The notes under the pieces: generated by a model | Database searches by the model: none | What the model was told of the DNA's origin: nothing | Seen by the model: the letters and a program-made list of their open reading frames with translations, nothing else | Position numbers and translations under genes: made by a program | Shown here: piece by piece, positions 33,096-46,999 of the stretch | Layout of the letters: every line of letters begins with the position of its first letter | Position numbering within the stretch: the first letter of the stretch is position 1 | Assembly (NCBI GenBank): GCA_014529385.2 | Contig: CM043942.1 | Location: 63,707,184-63,771,183 of the forward strand | Length of the DNA: 64,000 nt | Direction of reading: 5' to 3' | DNA from: Adiantum capillus-veneris | Taxonomy: Eukaryota > Streptophyta > Polypodiopsida > Polypodiales > Pteridaceae

Positions 33096-34952
33096 CATTA
33101 AGTTTTAAAATTTTTTTAAAACTATTCATTTTTTTACCTTTAGTTTTTCTTCTAAATTTTAAAGGATGACCAAATTTAGAGGAAGAGGTGATGTGATGTG
33201 ATGTCTACTACAGGGTTATATAGAGCCGCCAAATATGGAGGGGGTACATGACGGGTCGGGCGGGTTTCTTGCTTGTCCCACCGGGCCTGCCGGGTTTCAT
33301 GTTAAACCCGCCGGGCCTGCCAGGATTGTTGGTTGTCCTGTCGATTCTACGTTTTCTACCGGTTTTCGTAGGTCATGACATTAGATATGTTATTAACATG
33401 AAAAAAATAGTGATAATAACAACAATAATTAACATTTAACAAAATGCGTAATCGCGTAATTAGAATCCCTGCCAGCTCAGTGTTGTCAAGCTGTAGTATG
33501 AATGGAAAAGATATGCATATCCACCAAGGCATGCTAGTGTGGTGTAAACCTTTTGCTATATCCCCCCCCCCCCCCCAAATTCACATACGCCGTAATTTTC
33601 ACCTTTGTTCTTATAATTTTTTTGGCAAGACAGGCACGCTAAGTTATTTTTAAATATAAAACAACGGGGTTGGACAATGATGATGCAAATAAAGCTATTC
33701 AATGCTATGAAGAGTGCAAGATAGGGATATGTGGTCTCTCAAGGGCATGCCAAAGTGGTTGAGCAGCTATGAAGATCAAGAGCAGGCAAGGTGCACCAGA
33801 TATGTAAGCTTTATGTGGTTTTCAATGCTAGAGTGCTCTGCTATGGTGCCTGTCATAGGTGGAAAGTTTAAGGGTGCAAAGTATAGGAATGGGAGTGCCA
33901 GAGGCGTCTCTCCATATGGTCTACAAGCTGTTCCAAATCGCTCCTCAAATTGAGCTATGGTGTGCAAGTTATGGTAGTTTGAAGTTCAAAGGGGTTTGCA
34001 GATCCGTATCTGATTGGACAATTGCAGATGGGAAGTCACAACTAAAGGGAGTGCATGGGCCCAAGGAGCTCATTTTGCGGTACATGTTGATCTTTTTGGA
34101 TCAGAAATCGGAGTTCAAATGGCCAAGATATGATCAATTGAAGTTATGTGCCACTTTGAGTACCTTGATCAATGTGCCATCTCGAGTTTTCCCAGGCTTT
34201 CCAGGGTTTTTAATGAAGGTATGTAATATATGAAGTCCATAGGAATCAACAGCATGTCAATCAAAGAAATTATTGAAACCTAAAATTGGTGTTAGTTACT
34301 GGCAATGTGGTGCCAGATGATTTTTTCAGTTTTGGTAGGCTTTGGTTCGTGGGCTTGGCAAAGTCAAAGCACAAGGGGATGCTCACCGATTGAAGCCAAA
34401 AAAGGGATTTTATTTTCAAGTTTTTACGGCTTGATCATCGAGCCATTGTGCACAAAATGACAGGAGCTGGAAGTTGGGAAAAAAACGTGGGAGTTTTTGA
34501 ACTTTTAGGCAAACTTGTTGTGAGAATATTGAGAGAGAGTGGCCCATGGGCCGCCACATGGTGGGATCCATGAGCCCACATGCAAGAAGTGGCACTTACA
34601 AGGTGGTATACAAATAGTGGAGCACACCACTCATTTGGAAACACGTAAATAGGAGTGAGGCTCCCTTGGAGCTCCTCGCCATGGCGTCCATCGACCTGTG
34701 CATTGCGGCACTATAACAGGTAGCTTTGACGGTGGTTTTTGGCAAAGACAGTGGTGGATGCCAATGGTGTTGCTTGTGAAGAATCCAATGACATGGAAGG
34801 TCTTAGGGCTTGTTTCCGTGTCTAATGGAGCAATAAGTTTTTTGAGGGCTAAGTAACCCTCCCCTTGTGCAATGATGACGCCGTTGGTGCTCTAGGAAGG
34901 AGGGGCTCACACGGGCCTTCCTTGGCTTGTAAGGGCAAGAATTTTTTGTTTT
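33096..34952. other. Intergenic with unrecognised open frames
   Basis: Bases 33240-33345 contain repeated CGGGCCTGCCGGG words (three close copies) and translate as a Pro-Gly repeat. A C-tract lies at 33565-33576. Plus-strand frames 33714-33953 and 33859-34233 (124 codons, WTIADGKSQLKGVHGPKELI) are protein-like but match no family I know. Confidence 0.35.
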
Positions 34953-35018
34953 TTGGGGGGCTGCTCACAGTTTTGGGAGGAGAAACAGAGCCTACATAGA
35001 GGCACAAAGTTTTCTACT

Positions 35019-36570
<1,552 letters not shown>

Positions 36571-37480
36571 GGAAGAGGGATTGTTAGCTTAGCCAACATC
36601 AGTTCAAAGGATCTAGTAAAGGCTCAAGCCTTGCAAATGCACATCAAGAATGAATACAAAGAAGCAGTAAAGATTGGAGTTACACATTTTTTCAAAATGG
36701 CCGTATATTGTAAATTCTCAATTTATTTAGAACCAATGTAATAATTGTAATGTGTTATGAGCTTAATGAGAGTTCTAAACCGTAAATAATATGTCAATTA
36801 ATGTACCTAGGTTGTAGATACAATAAGTTTTGGAACCCTAAAGGTCTTGGGTGCCCAAAAATTGCACATTTTAACGCTAAGTATATAAGGCAGTGTGTAA
36901 ATGGAATCTGAATCATGAACCTCATTTGTTGAAACAACCTCTAGTGAGAGCTTATGAGGTGTGGCTATAAAGTCCTTGAGCTTCTCCTTGATTATGTAAC
37001 TTGATTAACACTAAGAAATGATTAATTCTCTTTCATTCTCTCTTATGATTGTTTATGATACTTGATTAGCTAGGTCTTAAATAATTAGTGATTAATTTCT
37101 CTCTAATCTTGTGTGATTTCCCTCTACTCTTTGTGTGTGCACGTAGGTTTGTCTGAAGGATGGATGCTTGATAGATCTATGTGTGTGGACTTGTGATTAG
37201 TGTGATGTATGACGGGACTAGTGAGTTTTGTTTCATTGCAATCGTTAGTGTGTGTGACTTAGTTGACTGAGATAAAGAGAAGTAGATGTGAATATTGCCA
37301 ATCTTTGTGGCTTAGCTTCTCCATAGGTCAAGAAGCTACCTCATAGAGTCATTGTATGTGTTTTCACGATTATCTCACTAATCATGTGAGTGTTTCCACT
37401 GCCTAGCCGGGGAGCTCATCATTCAAAATGGACATTTATGTGTTGGTCTTTGGAGCTATGCTATGATGGAATCCCCAAGA
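36571..37480 (+). repeat. Ty3 LTR (plus orientation) with adjacent polypurine tract
   Basis: A purine tract GGAAGAGGGA (36571-36580) precedes TGTTAGC at 36582. About 899 bp downstream the LTR ends near 37480. The whole stretch is similar, in reverse complement, to the LTR at 45200-46108: shared blocks include GATTGGAGTTACACATTTTT, 'ataaggcagtgtgta' and GCTTAGCTTCTCCATAGG. With a polypurine tract upstream it would be the 3' LTR of a plus-strand element whose body has been lost or scrambled. Confidence 0.75.
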
Positions 37481-39223
37481 TAATATTGTAAGCATACAAT
37501 ACCAACATTCATTTTCACCTTCTGCATACATTTTTTCATTTGGTATATTTAGGGTCATGGGCTCTCTATGAGTTCTAAGTTGTATCTATTAATTTATTAT
37601 ATGCTCCTTGGGCACTCAGCCATTCATTTTTTAAACCCTGGGCATATAAGTGAAGTGTAGGTCATGTGAAAGGGGAGAGATCCTTGTGAGAAAACCTAGA
37701 TTATAGAACGAGAAGAAAGAGGCTATGGAGGTGGAGGCTTGGAGCCACATGTACTTTATTCACAAACCGGTTAATGCATGCAAAGAAGTTGCACCATCCT
37801 GTTTCTTCTCTCTCGCTTTTCATTAAAATTGTGTATTAGTGCCTTGAGTTGTGCGTTCTAAAAACTAATCACCCTCTAATTGATTGACTACCTATTGTGT
37901 GTTTAGTTATGGTGATGTATGCATGATTAGATTAGTGTGTAGATTAAGATTTGTGCATGCATCACTCTAATTGTAACCCTATGAGCTTGGATGAGCTCGT
38001 GTTGTGTGCAAGGTTAGACTAGTGTGTAGATTAGGATTCGTGCATACATCACTCTAATCATAAACCCATGGGCTTGGGTAAGCTCATGATTAGGATGTGC
38101 CTACAAGAGTTAGTGCGGAATGCAACAAAGAAGAATGCATGATTAACATAAGGGGTTAGCATGTATGTGACACTAATCCATTAGTTCTCTCTTCTTCCTA
38201 TTTTAAATGGTCTCTCACGATTTTCCAATTGTTTTCTTACTCATTACTCTCACGCACTCACCTACTCATTACTCTCACTCATTTTTTTCTTACTCATTAC
38301 TCTCACGCACTCACCTATATGTGATGCTTCTACACTTGTAAGGGCCTCCTTCTATCCCTTACTCCCAACCAACGCATCTAAGCCATCAACTTTTAAAAAT
38401 AAAAACAAAAACAAAAAATCGAGAAAATTTGGGTTAAATCAAAGCATCCTAGTTTACTCATGAGATTCTTTTGGTTTACACCATGGGGACATGGGCATAA
38501 CCAATGCATAATAAATTATCTTTTTTCCTCTCAAGAAAATTAGCATAAGGAAAAAGAAAGAGACGATAGGGATAAGGTGAGTAACTAGCGTGTTGAAGAA
38601 TTTTTGAAAAGAAAGAAAACTTAAAAATAACTTAACTATAAGGAAGATAAGCTATCTAATTAGGTGAAGGCTCTATAAAAAATAAGCATAACAAGAGGTC
38701 TTCTCTACTCTCTTGCATTCACTTTTCAAGGCACAAACTTGAGAGTAAATTGCAGAAAAATCTTGGGAAATCCATAGCAGAGCCTCTTTCACACACACCC
38801 CTCTCCAAGAGAAGCCATGGCCAAACCCCTAATCAATCTTTCCATAACTTGATCTACTTCTTCTCATTACAGTCTCCCTTTCCTCTCTCCTAACCCTCAA
38901 GAGTTTTTAGAGCTTGAATCTCCCTTTTCTCTTTCCATTCTCTCATTCCAAGGAGCACAATTGGTGATCTTCAAGTCAAGGTGAAGAGGGAGAGAGCAGA
39001 CTATGCCGACACACTTCTTCAATACTATCCCAAATCAAGGAGAAGACTTTACCACACATACACTAATGTATGGTTTTCTTAGCATCTTCATGCTATTGCA
39101 CATCTTAATCAATTAGGTTATTTTTCATTCATTATGCTTAAGCTCTTTTGCTTCCATAAGCAAGATTTCCTCTTACTTACAAGTACAAGTTATTAATTTT
39201 TCTTGCTAACTAACATTACTAGT
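37481..39223. other. Intergenic with small duplications
   Basis: A tandem duplication of about 92 bp lies at 37932-38115 ('agtgtgtagattargattYg', 'catcactctaat'). A second, 'cttactcattactctcacgc', is repeated at 38236 and 38288. No gene is visible. Confidence 0.5.
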
Positions 39224-40080
39224 TGTTACCATATGCATGTGGTAGTGATGTGTGTGAACACACTTAGGACCATCGGGCAATTTTTTCCCTCACTAGGAGG
39301 TTTTCTCCCCGTGCATTCTATATATGTCCATCACTCTAGGGATATCTTATCTTTCCATTGCACACTAAGTAATACTACTCTCTGTTGTTTTCCTTGAGCT
39401 TCCCTCATCTTCTGCAAGTTATGCATGTTTCTCTTCAACCCTATTTCAACAATTGGTATTAGACCAGGTAACATCTTCTCAATCTTAGTCACCAGCATTG
39501 CTAGCACATGCCTACTTGCTTTCTCAGGTTTTGATGAGCATCAATAGTTCGACAAATACTTCAGGTAAGATCAAGGAGCTCGGTGTGCTTAGATTTTTTA
39601 TTTTGGGCTCATTTTGGCCTTTGTTTCCATTAGATGCAGTATTGTGCAATCAATTTTGTCTTTTGTGAAGAATTTATATCAGTGTCATTATTTGCATAAC
39701 AAGTCCCTTAAAATCTTCTTTGGATTGTGCTATATAGCATGCATTAGTCTCACTTCATTTCTCCTCTTTTTGGGCAGCTTTCACATCAGGTGTAGGCATT
39801 CACTATGACAGACAACAACACATATGTGTTCAAGATGTTTGTTATTGAAGATGAGCACAATTACCCAATGTGATCTTACATGATGCAACATTTTCTTGTG
39901 TCAATGGGTGTTTGGAACCTTATGCAGGGCAGGTCCTTATATACATTTGTTTGGTTGGAATTAAGCCTCTCGCTATAGCGATCAACATTGTAGAGTACTT
40001 AAGTGAGAAGCACTATTTTGACAAAGAATTGCAGAGCCGAAGTTTTGTACAGATAGCTAGAATCAGGGGCCCTGGAAGTT
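39224..40080 (+). mobile_element. Truncated Copia element: 5' LTR, primer site and gag start
   Basis: Bases 39224-39451 are an LTR (TGTTACC...CAACA) of the family found at 49203 and 62019, here in plus orientation. TTGGTATTAGACC follows as primer site. A gag start (ATG 39805, MTDNNTYVFKMF) matches the gag start of the Copia element at 61685 (MADNNTNVFKMF), with a stop after HNYPM and recognisable sequence to about 39930 (MMQHFLVSMGVWNL). The rest is lost. Confidence 0.85.
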
Positions 40081-40399
40081 GAAGATCATTTGGGAGTGCA
40101 AATTACTGTACAAGTTGAGAAAGCGGTTGAAAGCAAGCCAAAGCAAAGAGAATCTTCAAGTAGACTCATAAGGTAAGAGGTTTGGGTTGATAGTTGTTTG
40201 TATGAAAGATTGATGAATTTGAGATATGGTAGGTGTATTCAGAGAGACATGGAGGCTTACAACGACAAGGGACTGTGGGGAGTAGCACCTCCCAAAACCC
40301 CTTAAACATACAAAAATACACAAAAATCTTCCTAAATGGAACAAACGCCAGCTGTAGCGTATGCGGATGTTTGAGGACATCAATGCATTTGTATTGAAG

Positions 40400-40870
40400 A
40401 ACAAACAGCTAGAGGATTGGTAGTAATCATGGTAAATGATGCTGGCGATAGGTTTTGTGATGAGGAGGGAAACCACTACCTTATTGTCAAAGGCCCGGAA
40501 AATTACAATCGGTATGAGAAAATGTAGAAAAAGGGAAGATGGTTATGGAAACTCAAGAATTGGAACCCAAGAATTGCCTCCTAAACTCATCCTTCCTGGG
40601 GAATTCTACATTCATGACAAGAGAGTAGTGAGAGTGGCTACAATCCATGAAAATATTGGGATTTCCAAGCACAGGGAGGGAAGAGTCACCTCTTACTACC
40701 GTTGCATGGAACCCCATGTGAATGAATTAAGCAAAGACAAAGTCTTATACTTGTTTTAGTATGATACTGCAACTGGAACCCGTATCATATTTGTCAATAA
40801 GTATGGACGAGAATAAGAGCTAATTCATCCAAAAGATGTAGGGAGAGTGACTGTTGGCACAAGTTTTTGA
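40400..40870 (+). other. Unrecognised coding relic
   Basis: Plus-strand frames give DEEGNHYLIVKGPENYNRYE and, shifted, LPGEFYIHDKRVVRVATIHE then YRCMEPHVNELSKDK. These look like real protein with frameshifts. Position ahead of the gag piece at 41397 suggests a retroelement product, but the family is unknown to me. Confidence 0.35.
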
Positions 40871-41396
40871 AATAGAAGCAAAAGCCCATAGAAACTCCTA
40901 GAAAATCTACGAATCCCTTCTCAGATGATTACAACATCACATCGCAATCAAATAAATAGCCATTGTCCAACCCTCAGAACTCACAAGCCTCGCCACTATC
41001 ATTTCAAGCGTGGTTCGAGTAATTTGCAACACCAGACTTAAACATGAATATAGGTGGATATCAGGCCATGTCAGGGCTAGAAGCACCACCAAAAACACCA
41101 CTCCATTAGCAATACCAAGACAAGAGTAGAACAAGAATGCCAAATGTGACCAAGACTAATGCACCACATAGAGAATGAGAACAAGAAGAAAGGATCTGAA
41201 AACAGGAACCATCACTTGGTAGACCAATCAAGAATATGGATTAGTAGTACCCCTAGGTGAGGAACACGTACCATATTTGAGGCTAGAAAGAGCTCATAGA
41301 GGAGGAATGGGGGATCTTATGCTTAGATTGATGGATCATCATAGAATCAGGCCATCTTAAGTCCAAAAATGGGTTAAAAAGAAATATTTTGGAAAC

Positions 41397-41957
41397 ATGG
41401 ACCCAAGGGATCGTATGGCAACATTTGTGCACGTCATTAGAGTTGAGAAAGTCCTAGACTTTCCCATGCACTTTGTAGGGTTTGGGTTAAATATGGAGGA
41501 GGATGCCGCCACTTGGTTTGATTCTATTGAACGTAGAGATTTTGTGTCAATGGAGGAGGTATTTGACGAGTTTATTGAGGAATTCTCTCAAAGAGGGATA
41601 GCTCACAATATGGTGTTGCAAATCCATAAGTTCAAGCAAAAAGAAGGATAATTTGTGCAAAAAGAAACTTTAAGGCTAAAATGCTACGTAAAATTATGCC
41701 CTGTGGAAGAGTTACCAACGCAGTCTAGACTCATGTTGATATTCATCCAAGGACTGAGGAGTGTGAACCTTTGGAAGGATCTGCACATGATGAAGAACAC
41801 AACTCTAAATGAGTTGACCAAAGTTGTATACCTAGTAGACAATTGTGTGGTCTATAAGGAAAGTGACTATAAAGACTTAGATGATGATTCTTCATCACAA
41901 TATAGTGGATCAAAGTCCACAAAATCATCACAAAAGAGCGAGGTAGCTATAAGTTAG
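41397..41957 (+). pseudogene. Ty3 gag fragment
   Basis: Two stretches in the same frame are separated by a single TAA at 41649. They contain LNMEEDAATWFDSIERRDFV, EEVFDEFIEEFSQRG and LMLIFIQGLRSV, the retrotransposon gag fold (A-x-x-W-F then F-x-x-x-F, then F-x-x-G-L). It ends in a Ser/Lys-rich stretch. No protease or RT follows. Confidence 0.7.
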
Positions 41958-42075
41958 GAGCAACTTATCAAAGAAGTGCTCAAAAGGATAAGCCCATTTA
42001 CTAGACTACATGCTAAGCAACCCAAATGTTGCACCATAAAAAAAAATGGACGAATCATGTGATGAAAGAGTGTTA

Positions 42076-42894
42076 CTACAACAAGGAATATGTGAGAGAG
42101 CGATAGTATGCCCCACCATCTAGGTAGCATAGTAGGGGTTGAATGGCCACAACCAGTTTTGTGCAACAATCACCTCTCCCAGGAGCAAAACTAGTAGGCA
42201 TTAGGTATGCACCCATCAAAAGTGATGGGTTAGATGCACTTACATTAGAATTAGAATATCCAATGTGCTCTGTACTTTGCTTTGCATTTATTGTGTCCCT
42301 ATAGTCTGGATTTCTTGGACAATCCTCTGGAAAACGTACATCTTTTCTTTCACAATATGAGTAATACACCATTACGGGTGGTATGTCGATTGGCTCTCCT
42401 ATCTCAGGCTCTTGCTGAGAAGTTTCAACTTCTGTGTTGGTCAAATTGTTGACATCTTCTTGTAGAACACTTAGCATCAGGTTGTAGATTGCTCCATCTT
42501 GACGTTTGTACTACCTTTGACTTGGTTCTCCGATTAGATATGCTTCTATTGGCTGATCTGTTGGATCTTCCATTTGTGGCTCTCGAATGTAGATCCGACC
42601 ATTATAGTCCATGTACAATGATCCTGATTGCATATGCACCAACTATATGGTTTTTTGGCTTGTTTAAATTTTTGGATAAACATTTGGATCAACTTTCTGC
42701 ACTTCTACCTATATTTCATCTTTGAGCTTGCAATACCAAGCTCCACTGAAATCTGTGAACATTTGGGAGTTCTTTGGATCTAGCTTTACTCTGATCAATA
42801 GGATCTTGATTCTTGTGATGCTTTTACTGCTCATAAGATATCTATGGCCTTCTGAATTTGCAGATAAGACATTGTCTCCATTGTAGCCATACAA
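42076..42894 (-). pseudogene. Probable retroelement gag-like relic
   Basis: Minus-strand frames contain MFTDFSGAWYCKLKDEI, then SGSLYMDYNGRIYIREPQME, then the frame 42477-42076 with YYSYCERKDVRFPEDCPR, possibly a decayed zinc knuckle. It could be the gag of the minus-strand Ty3 element whose 5' LTR is at 45200-46108. Evidence is composition, orientation and position only. Confidence 0.35.
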
Positions 42895-44235
42895 CTGTAA
42901 GATTCACTATGTTGTGCTTTGCTTCATGTTGTTGCTATTGACTAGCTTTGGTTCATTTGAATTCATGGCTCGGATTGAGTCCATGTTGTGCTTAGTCTGT
43001 AAAAAAAGTCTCCTAGTAGATTATGATGTTGCACCGTCAAATTTCTGCTTCATGAGTTGAAAAGACTGCTTATGCCCATGCTATTTGGAAGTTGACTGCT
43101 CTCTAGACTCACAAGAGTTGGTTAAAATCTAGCTCGAATGAGTCAAACTCGACTATAGCCTTTGAAATGATGAAAATTTGGGCTCTAGTTAGCATAATCT
43201 GCAACCCAGTGTGAATTGTGTCCTTGGTCATCCAATCCTAGGCTCAAATTGCAATGCAACTTTCACTCGCCAATTTATGATCAGCACAATCACTTCTAGC
43301 CTATGGCATTCTTTGACTAAATTGTGGGATCACTGCTCAAAACTGCGTTAAAACATTGAATTTTTTCTCCAAAATGATTAGGTCCCAGTTTTCAAAGGTC
43401 TTCCTTGACTCTAGGTCAAGATTCAAAGCTTCGGCGAGTTTTTGACTTAAATTTTGTCAATTTTCACCAAAATCTTGACTTGAGTTTTCGTGTGGTCATT
43501 TGTTGGCCAATCACCTTTTGATGTAGTTTCGGTTTCTCGATTTCATGCAATTTCACATTCTACTCTTTCTCGACAAATTTTGATTTTTTTTCGACTACTC
43601 GTGGCTTGCTTGTCTTGCCTCCATTCGACTGCTTTCTCCTCTTTTGCTCACTTCTTCTTTCTTTTTTAGCTTCTTTTGCTCAGTTCGTTTTGATGTGAGT
43701 TCCTCCTTACGAATTTTTTGTTTTTTTGCCCCCTTTTTTCTTTTCTGGCGTCTTCTCCTTTTTCTATATATATTTGGGTATTTTGTGATTCTTTTTTTTT
43801 AATTTAAGGAGATTTTTTATTTTTTTGAGTTTTGTATGAATCTTTTGATTTTTTAACTGATTTGCTCTATTTTTTTTGTGAATTTTAAAGCCTTTATTAA
43901 TTTATGACTTTTTTAGTCTTTTTTTTTAAAAAAATTGTGTTTTTTTAAAATTTTTTGTGATTTTTTCTTAAATTTTTGGGGTTTTTATGTATTTCTTTAT
44001 TTCTTTCCTACCTATTTTTAAAATATGTTTTTTATGAATATTTTTTTGGGATTTTTAAAAAGCTCTTTTTAAATTATTTTTTATAGACTTTTCTCCCTTT
44101 TTGTTAAAAATATTTTTGATTTTTTTTCATTTTTAATGAATTTTATGAGCTTTTTATTTGAAAATTTGATTTTTTTGGAGGGGGCTTTATTAATAGAACT
44201 AATAATAAAAAATCAAAAAGTACAAAGTAAACTAA
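42895..44235. other. T-rich intergenic DNA
   Basis: From about 43560 to 44170 the plus strand is strongly T-rich with many runs of six or more T. No gene or recognisable repeat unit was seen. Confidence 0.5.
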
Positions 44236-44384
44236 CTACTTAAAACTAATCCTAATGCTTACCTTGGAGCCTGACGAGGGCGAATGAAGGCGACAATATG
44301 CAGTTGACGAATGCGAGGAGGGTGGACAACGCATGTGGCACGCAGGGCAGCGAGTAAAGATGGGAGCGTGCTCTAGCGCGTAGA

Positions 44385-44385
44385 G

Positions 44386-44463
<78 letters not shown>

Positions 44464-44475
44464 GACGATATGCTG

Positions 44476-44530
<55 letters not shown>

Positions 44531-44660
44531 GTGAGTGAGTGAATGTGTGTGTGTGTGTGTGGGGGGACAATGGGTGAAGAGAGAGAAAGAAAGAGAGAGA
44601 GTGCCCCTTGCACTTGCACGCGTGCACGCGCGCGCGCACACACACACACACACAGGTTTG
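44385..44660. repeat. (CA)n, (GA)n, (GT)n microsatellite cluster
   Basis: (CA)n covers about 44388-44460, (GA)n about 44479-44527, and shorter GT, GA, GC and CA tracts continue to 44655. The Cys-Val, Ser-Leu and Arg-Glu open frames here are artefacts. Confidence 0.97.
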
Positions 44661-45181
44661 ACTTTAAAAAAAAAGGAAAGACGTTTTATGCACCGTAAGA
44701 TAAGTGAGAGAGAGAGAGTGATTTAGAGGTGGTGGGTCCCACTTGACTAAGGAGGGAGAGGGAGTGGGAGAGGAGACGAGAGAGAAAAAACCAAGGGAGG
44801 AGAGAGAGTACATTTTTTGGGCCTAAGATAAATTGGGGGAGGGGTCTTTTTAAAAAAAACCTTTTTAACCTTTAATCAACTCAAGAGGCAGTTCTCACCT
44901 ATACAAACCGTCAAAGTTGATTTTAGCGTTGAAAAGCTTGAAATTTGCCCGTTCAGTCCGTACGACCACAGAAAATGTGCCAAAGCGTACATCGAAGCTC
45001 GTGATCAACCGTCGATGCCTGCTGAACCAAAAAATAAAATAAAAATTTTAAATGTCCAAATTGAACACATTGCCTCATACACACACATCCACTGAATCCA
45101 TAAAACAACAAACACATAAGTGACATTAGTGAGGAAACCTATCCGATTATGCCATCATTACACTAGCGTAGGCCATCGTTC

Positions 45182-46108
45182 CTTGGCAACGGTGCCAAAT
45201 GTTGGGAGTACAATCGTAGCATAGCTCCAATGACCAACAATAATCGTCAATCTGGAGTGATGAGCTACTCGGCTAGGGCATGGAAGCACTCATGATTAGT
45301 GAGCTAATCATGGAAACACAAACGACGACTCTACGAGGTGAGCTTCTCGGCCTATGGAGAAGCTAAGCCATGATGCCTGGCAATCTCCACATCCACTTCT
45401 CTTCACCTCAAATCAACCCAATCACACACACTAACAATTGCAAAGAGGCACACATCACTAATCCCCTCATGCAACACAATCACAAGCGCACACAAATAGA
45501 TCCATTGAGCATCTGCACTCTAGTCAAACCTACATCCACACACAAAGAATAAAGGGCAATCACACAAGATTAGAGTGGGAGTAACCACTGATTAGTTACA
45601 ATCTAACTAATCAAAGCATCATCAACAATCGCAAGAGAGTATGAGAGAGGCATTGTGAAAGAGAATTAAGGATTGATTAGTGTAAATCAAGTCACATGAG
45701 CAAGGAAAAGGTGAAGGAATCCATAGGCCACACACCTTATGAGCTCTCACTAAAGAGTGGTCTCAACAAATGAGGATGAGAACCCTAATTCCATCTACAC
45801 ACTGCCTTATATACCTAGGGTAAAAATATGCATTGTTCGAGCATCCAAGGTCTTTAGAACTCCACAACTTACTGAATCTGCAACCTAAGCACACTAAATG
45901 ACCTATTCTTTAGAGCCCGTAACACATTACAAATATTACAATGGCTTTAAATAAATCGAGAATTTACAACACATGGCCATTTTGGAAAAAATGTGAAAAA
46001 TGTGTAACTCCAATCATTACTGCTTCTTTGCATTCGACTTTGATGTGCACTCGTAAGGCTTGGGCCTTTAGCAGCTTCTATTAACTAACGTCAGCTCAAT
46101 TACCAACA
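45182..46108 (-). repeat. Ty3 5' LTR (minus orientation) with primer-binding site
   Basis: Minus-strand LTR TGTTGGTAATTGAG...CCCAACA (46108 to 45200), followed by TTTGGCACCGTTGCC (45185-45199), a primer site very close to the TTTGGCGCCGTTGCC type of Athila/Tat-lineage plant Ty3 elements. The LTR is the inverted relative of 36582-37480. The element body should lie to the left (44-42 kb), where only scraps remain. Confidence 0.8.
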
Positions 46109-46380
46109 AGGTTTAAAGGTAGAGTAGAAAGAGGCTGAGAATGCAATCTCATTGATTACTACTAAGAGACAATGATGCAGACCAAGATGGTGGTGAATGG
46201 TGCTACTCTTGCATCTAGCATGCATGAGCTCCCAACAAACCTATTAGTGTGTCTCTATTAGCTACAGGTACATCTCTCCCCGCAGTATCCTTATTGCCTA
46301 CGGGCAAGAATAGGGCTTGGGAGGGAAACTTCTCATCTCTTCACTTCTCTCATATCTACATTTCTCACATACTATCCTAG

Positions 46381-46599
46381 ATGAATAACCCACATGATGA
46401 TCATTTCTATCGCTTTCACTCTGTACGATCTATTAGAATTAACATATGGATTAGCCGAAAAATACACTTTCAACAACGTAAAGTGTTTCTCTTTGGCCCA
46501 GAAAGGCTTAATGAAATACTTCTATCACCGGATCCCATCATACTACCTCTCATAGACTATAACTTTTCTTTTGACGTAAGCGTAGTTATCTTGCTATGA
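46381..46599 (+). CDS. Small conserved ORF, copy 1 of an overlapping pair (72 aa)
   Basis: This 72-codon frame shares a core with two other small frames in this window. Here it reads ISRKIHFQQRKVFLFGPERL, then PIILPLIDY, then SFDVSVV; in the Tat-like element leader (52719-52937) it reads VSRKIFFQQRIVFMFGPRRL, then PVVIPMINY, then SFDVHVF. Lengths are identical (72 aa). The stop codon TGA overlaps the start of the next frame in the sequence ATGA. The family is unknown to me. There is no signal peptide; the C-terminal end is hydrophobic. Confidence 0.6.
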   Translation: MNNPHDDHFYRFHSVRSIRINIWISRKIHFQQRKVFLFGPERLNEILLSPDPIILPLIDYNFSFDVSVVILL

Positions 46600-46808
46600 A
46601 CCAAGAGGATTTGTACACACAATTAATCCCAATCACTAGACAAAATATATATATTATGGTAAGCACAAAACTACAATTCCAAAGAACAATTCGTAGCCTA
46701 TTTGGTCAGCCAAGATTGAATGCCATTAACTCATCTATTAACCCTTTCATATTACCCATGATACGATATGACCATAGCCTTGATGTTTTCATTTTCGTAT
46801 TGTTTTGA
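46596..46808 (+). CDS. Small conserved ORF, copy 2 of an overlapping pair (70 aa)
   Basis: It starts at the ATG inside the ATGA that ends copy 1. The core is FQRTIRSLFGQPRLNAI, then PFILPMIRYDHSLDVFIFVL, aligned with copy 1 and the 52.7-kb copy at F-Q-x-x-I/V, F-G-x-x-R-L, P-x-I-x-P-M/L-I-x-Y and S-x-D-V. It is more diverged than the other two are from each other. The arrangement suggests tandem duplication followed by divergence. Confidence 0.55.
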   Translation: MNQEDLYTQLIPITRQNIYIMVSTKLQFQRTIRSLFGQPRLNAINSSINPFILPMIRYDHSLDVFIFVLF

Positions 46809-46999
46809 CATTCGCTTTTGTGTTCTTTCTTTGTGTGTGTGAGTGCAAGAGAGAAAGAGTGAGTCTTCTTTGATTGCACTTCTTTCCAAACCCTAGTCTT
46901 CATGGCATCTATGGTTTAACTCCTTCATATAGTTTTTGTTGAGTTCTCTCACAAACTCTCACAGCCATAAGCCTGGTGCTTTCCTGACAAGACCGCAAA

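Noticed and set aside
44236-44660. Cys-Val, Ser-Leu and Arg-Glu open frames
   Set aside because: Translation of (CA)n and (GA)n tracts; the same applies to 14.8-15.1 kb and 20.7-21.1 kb.
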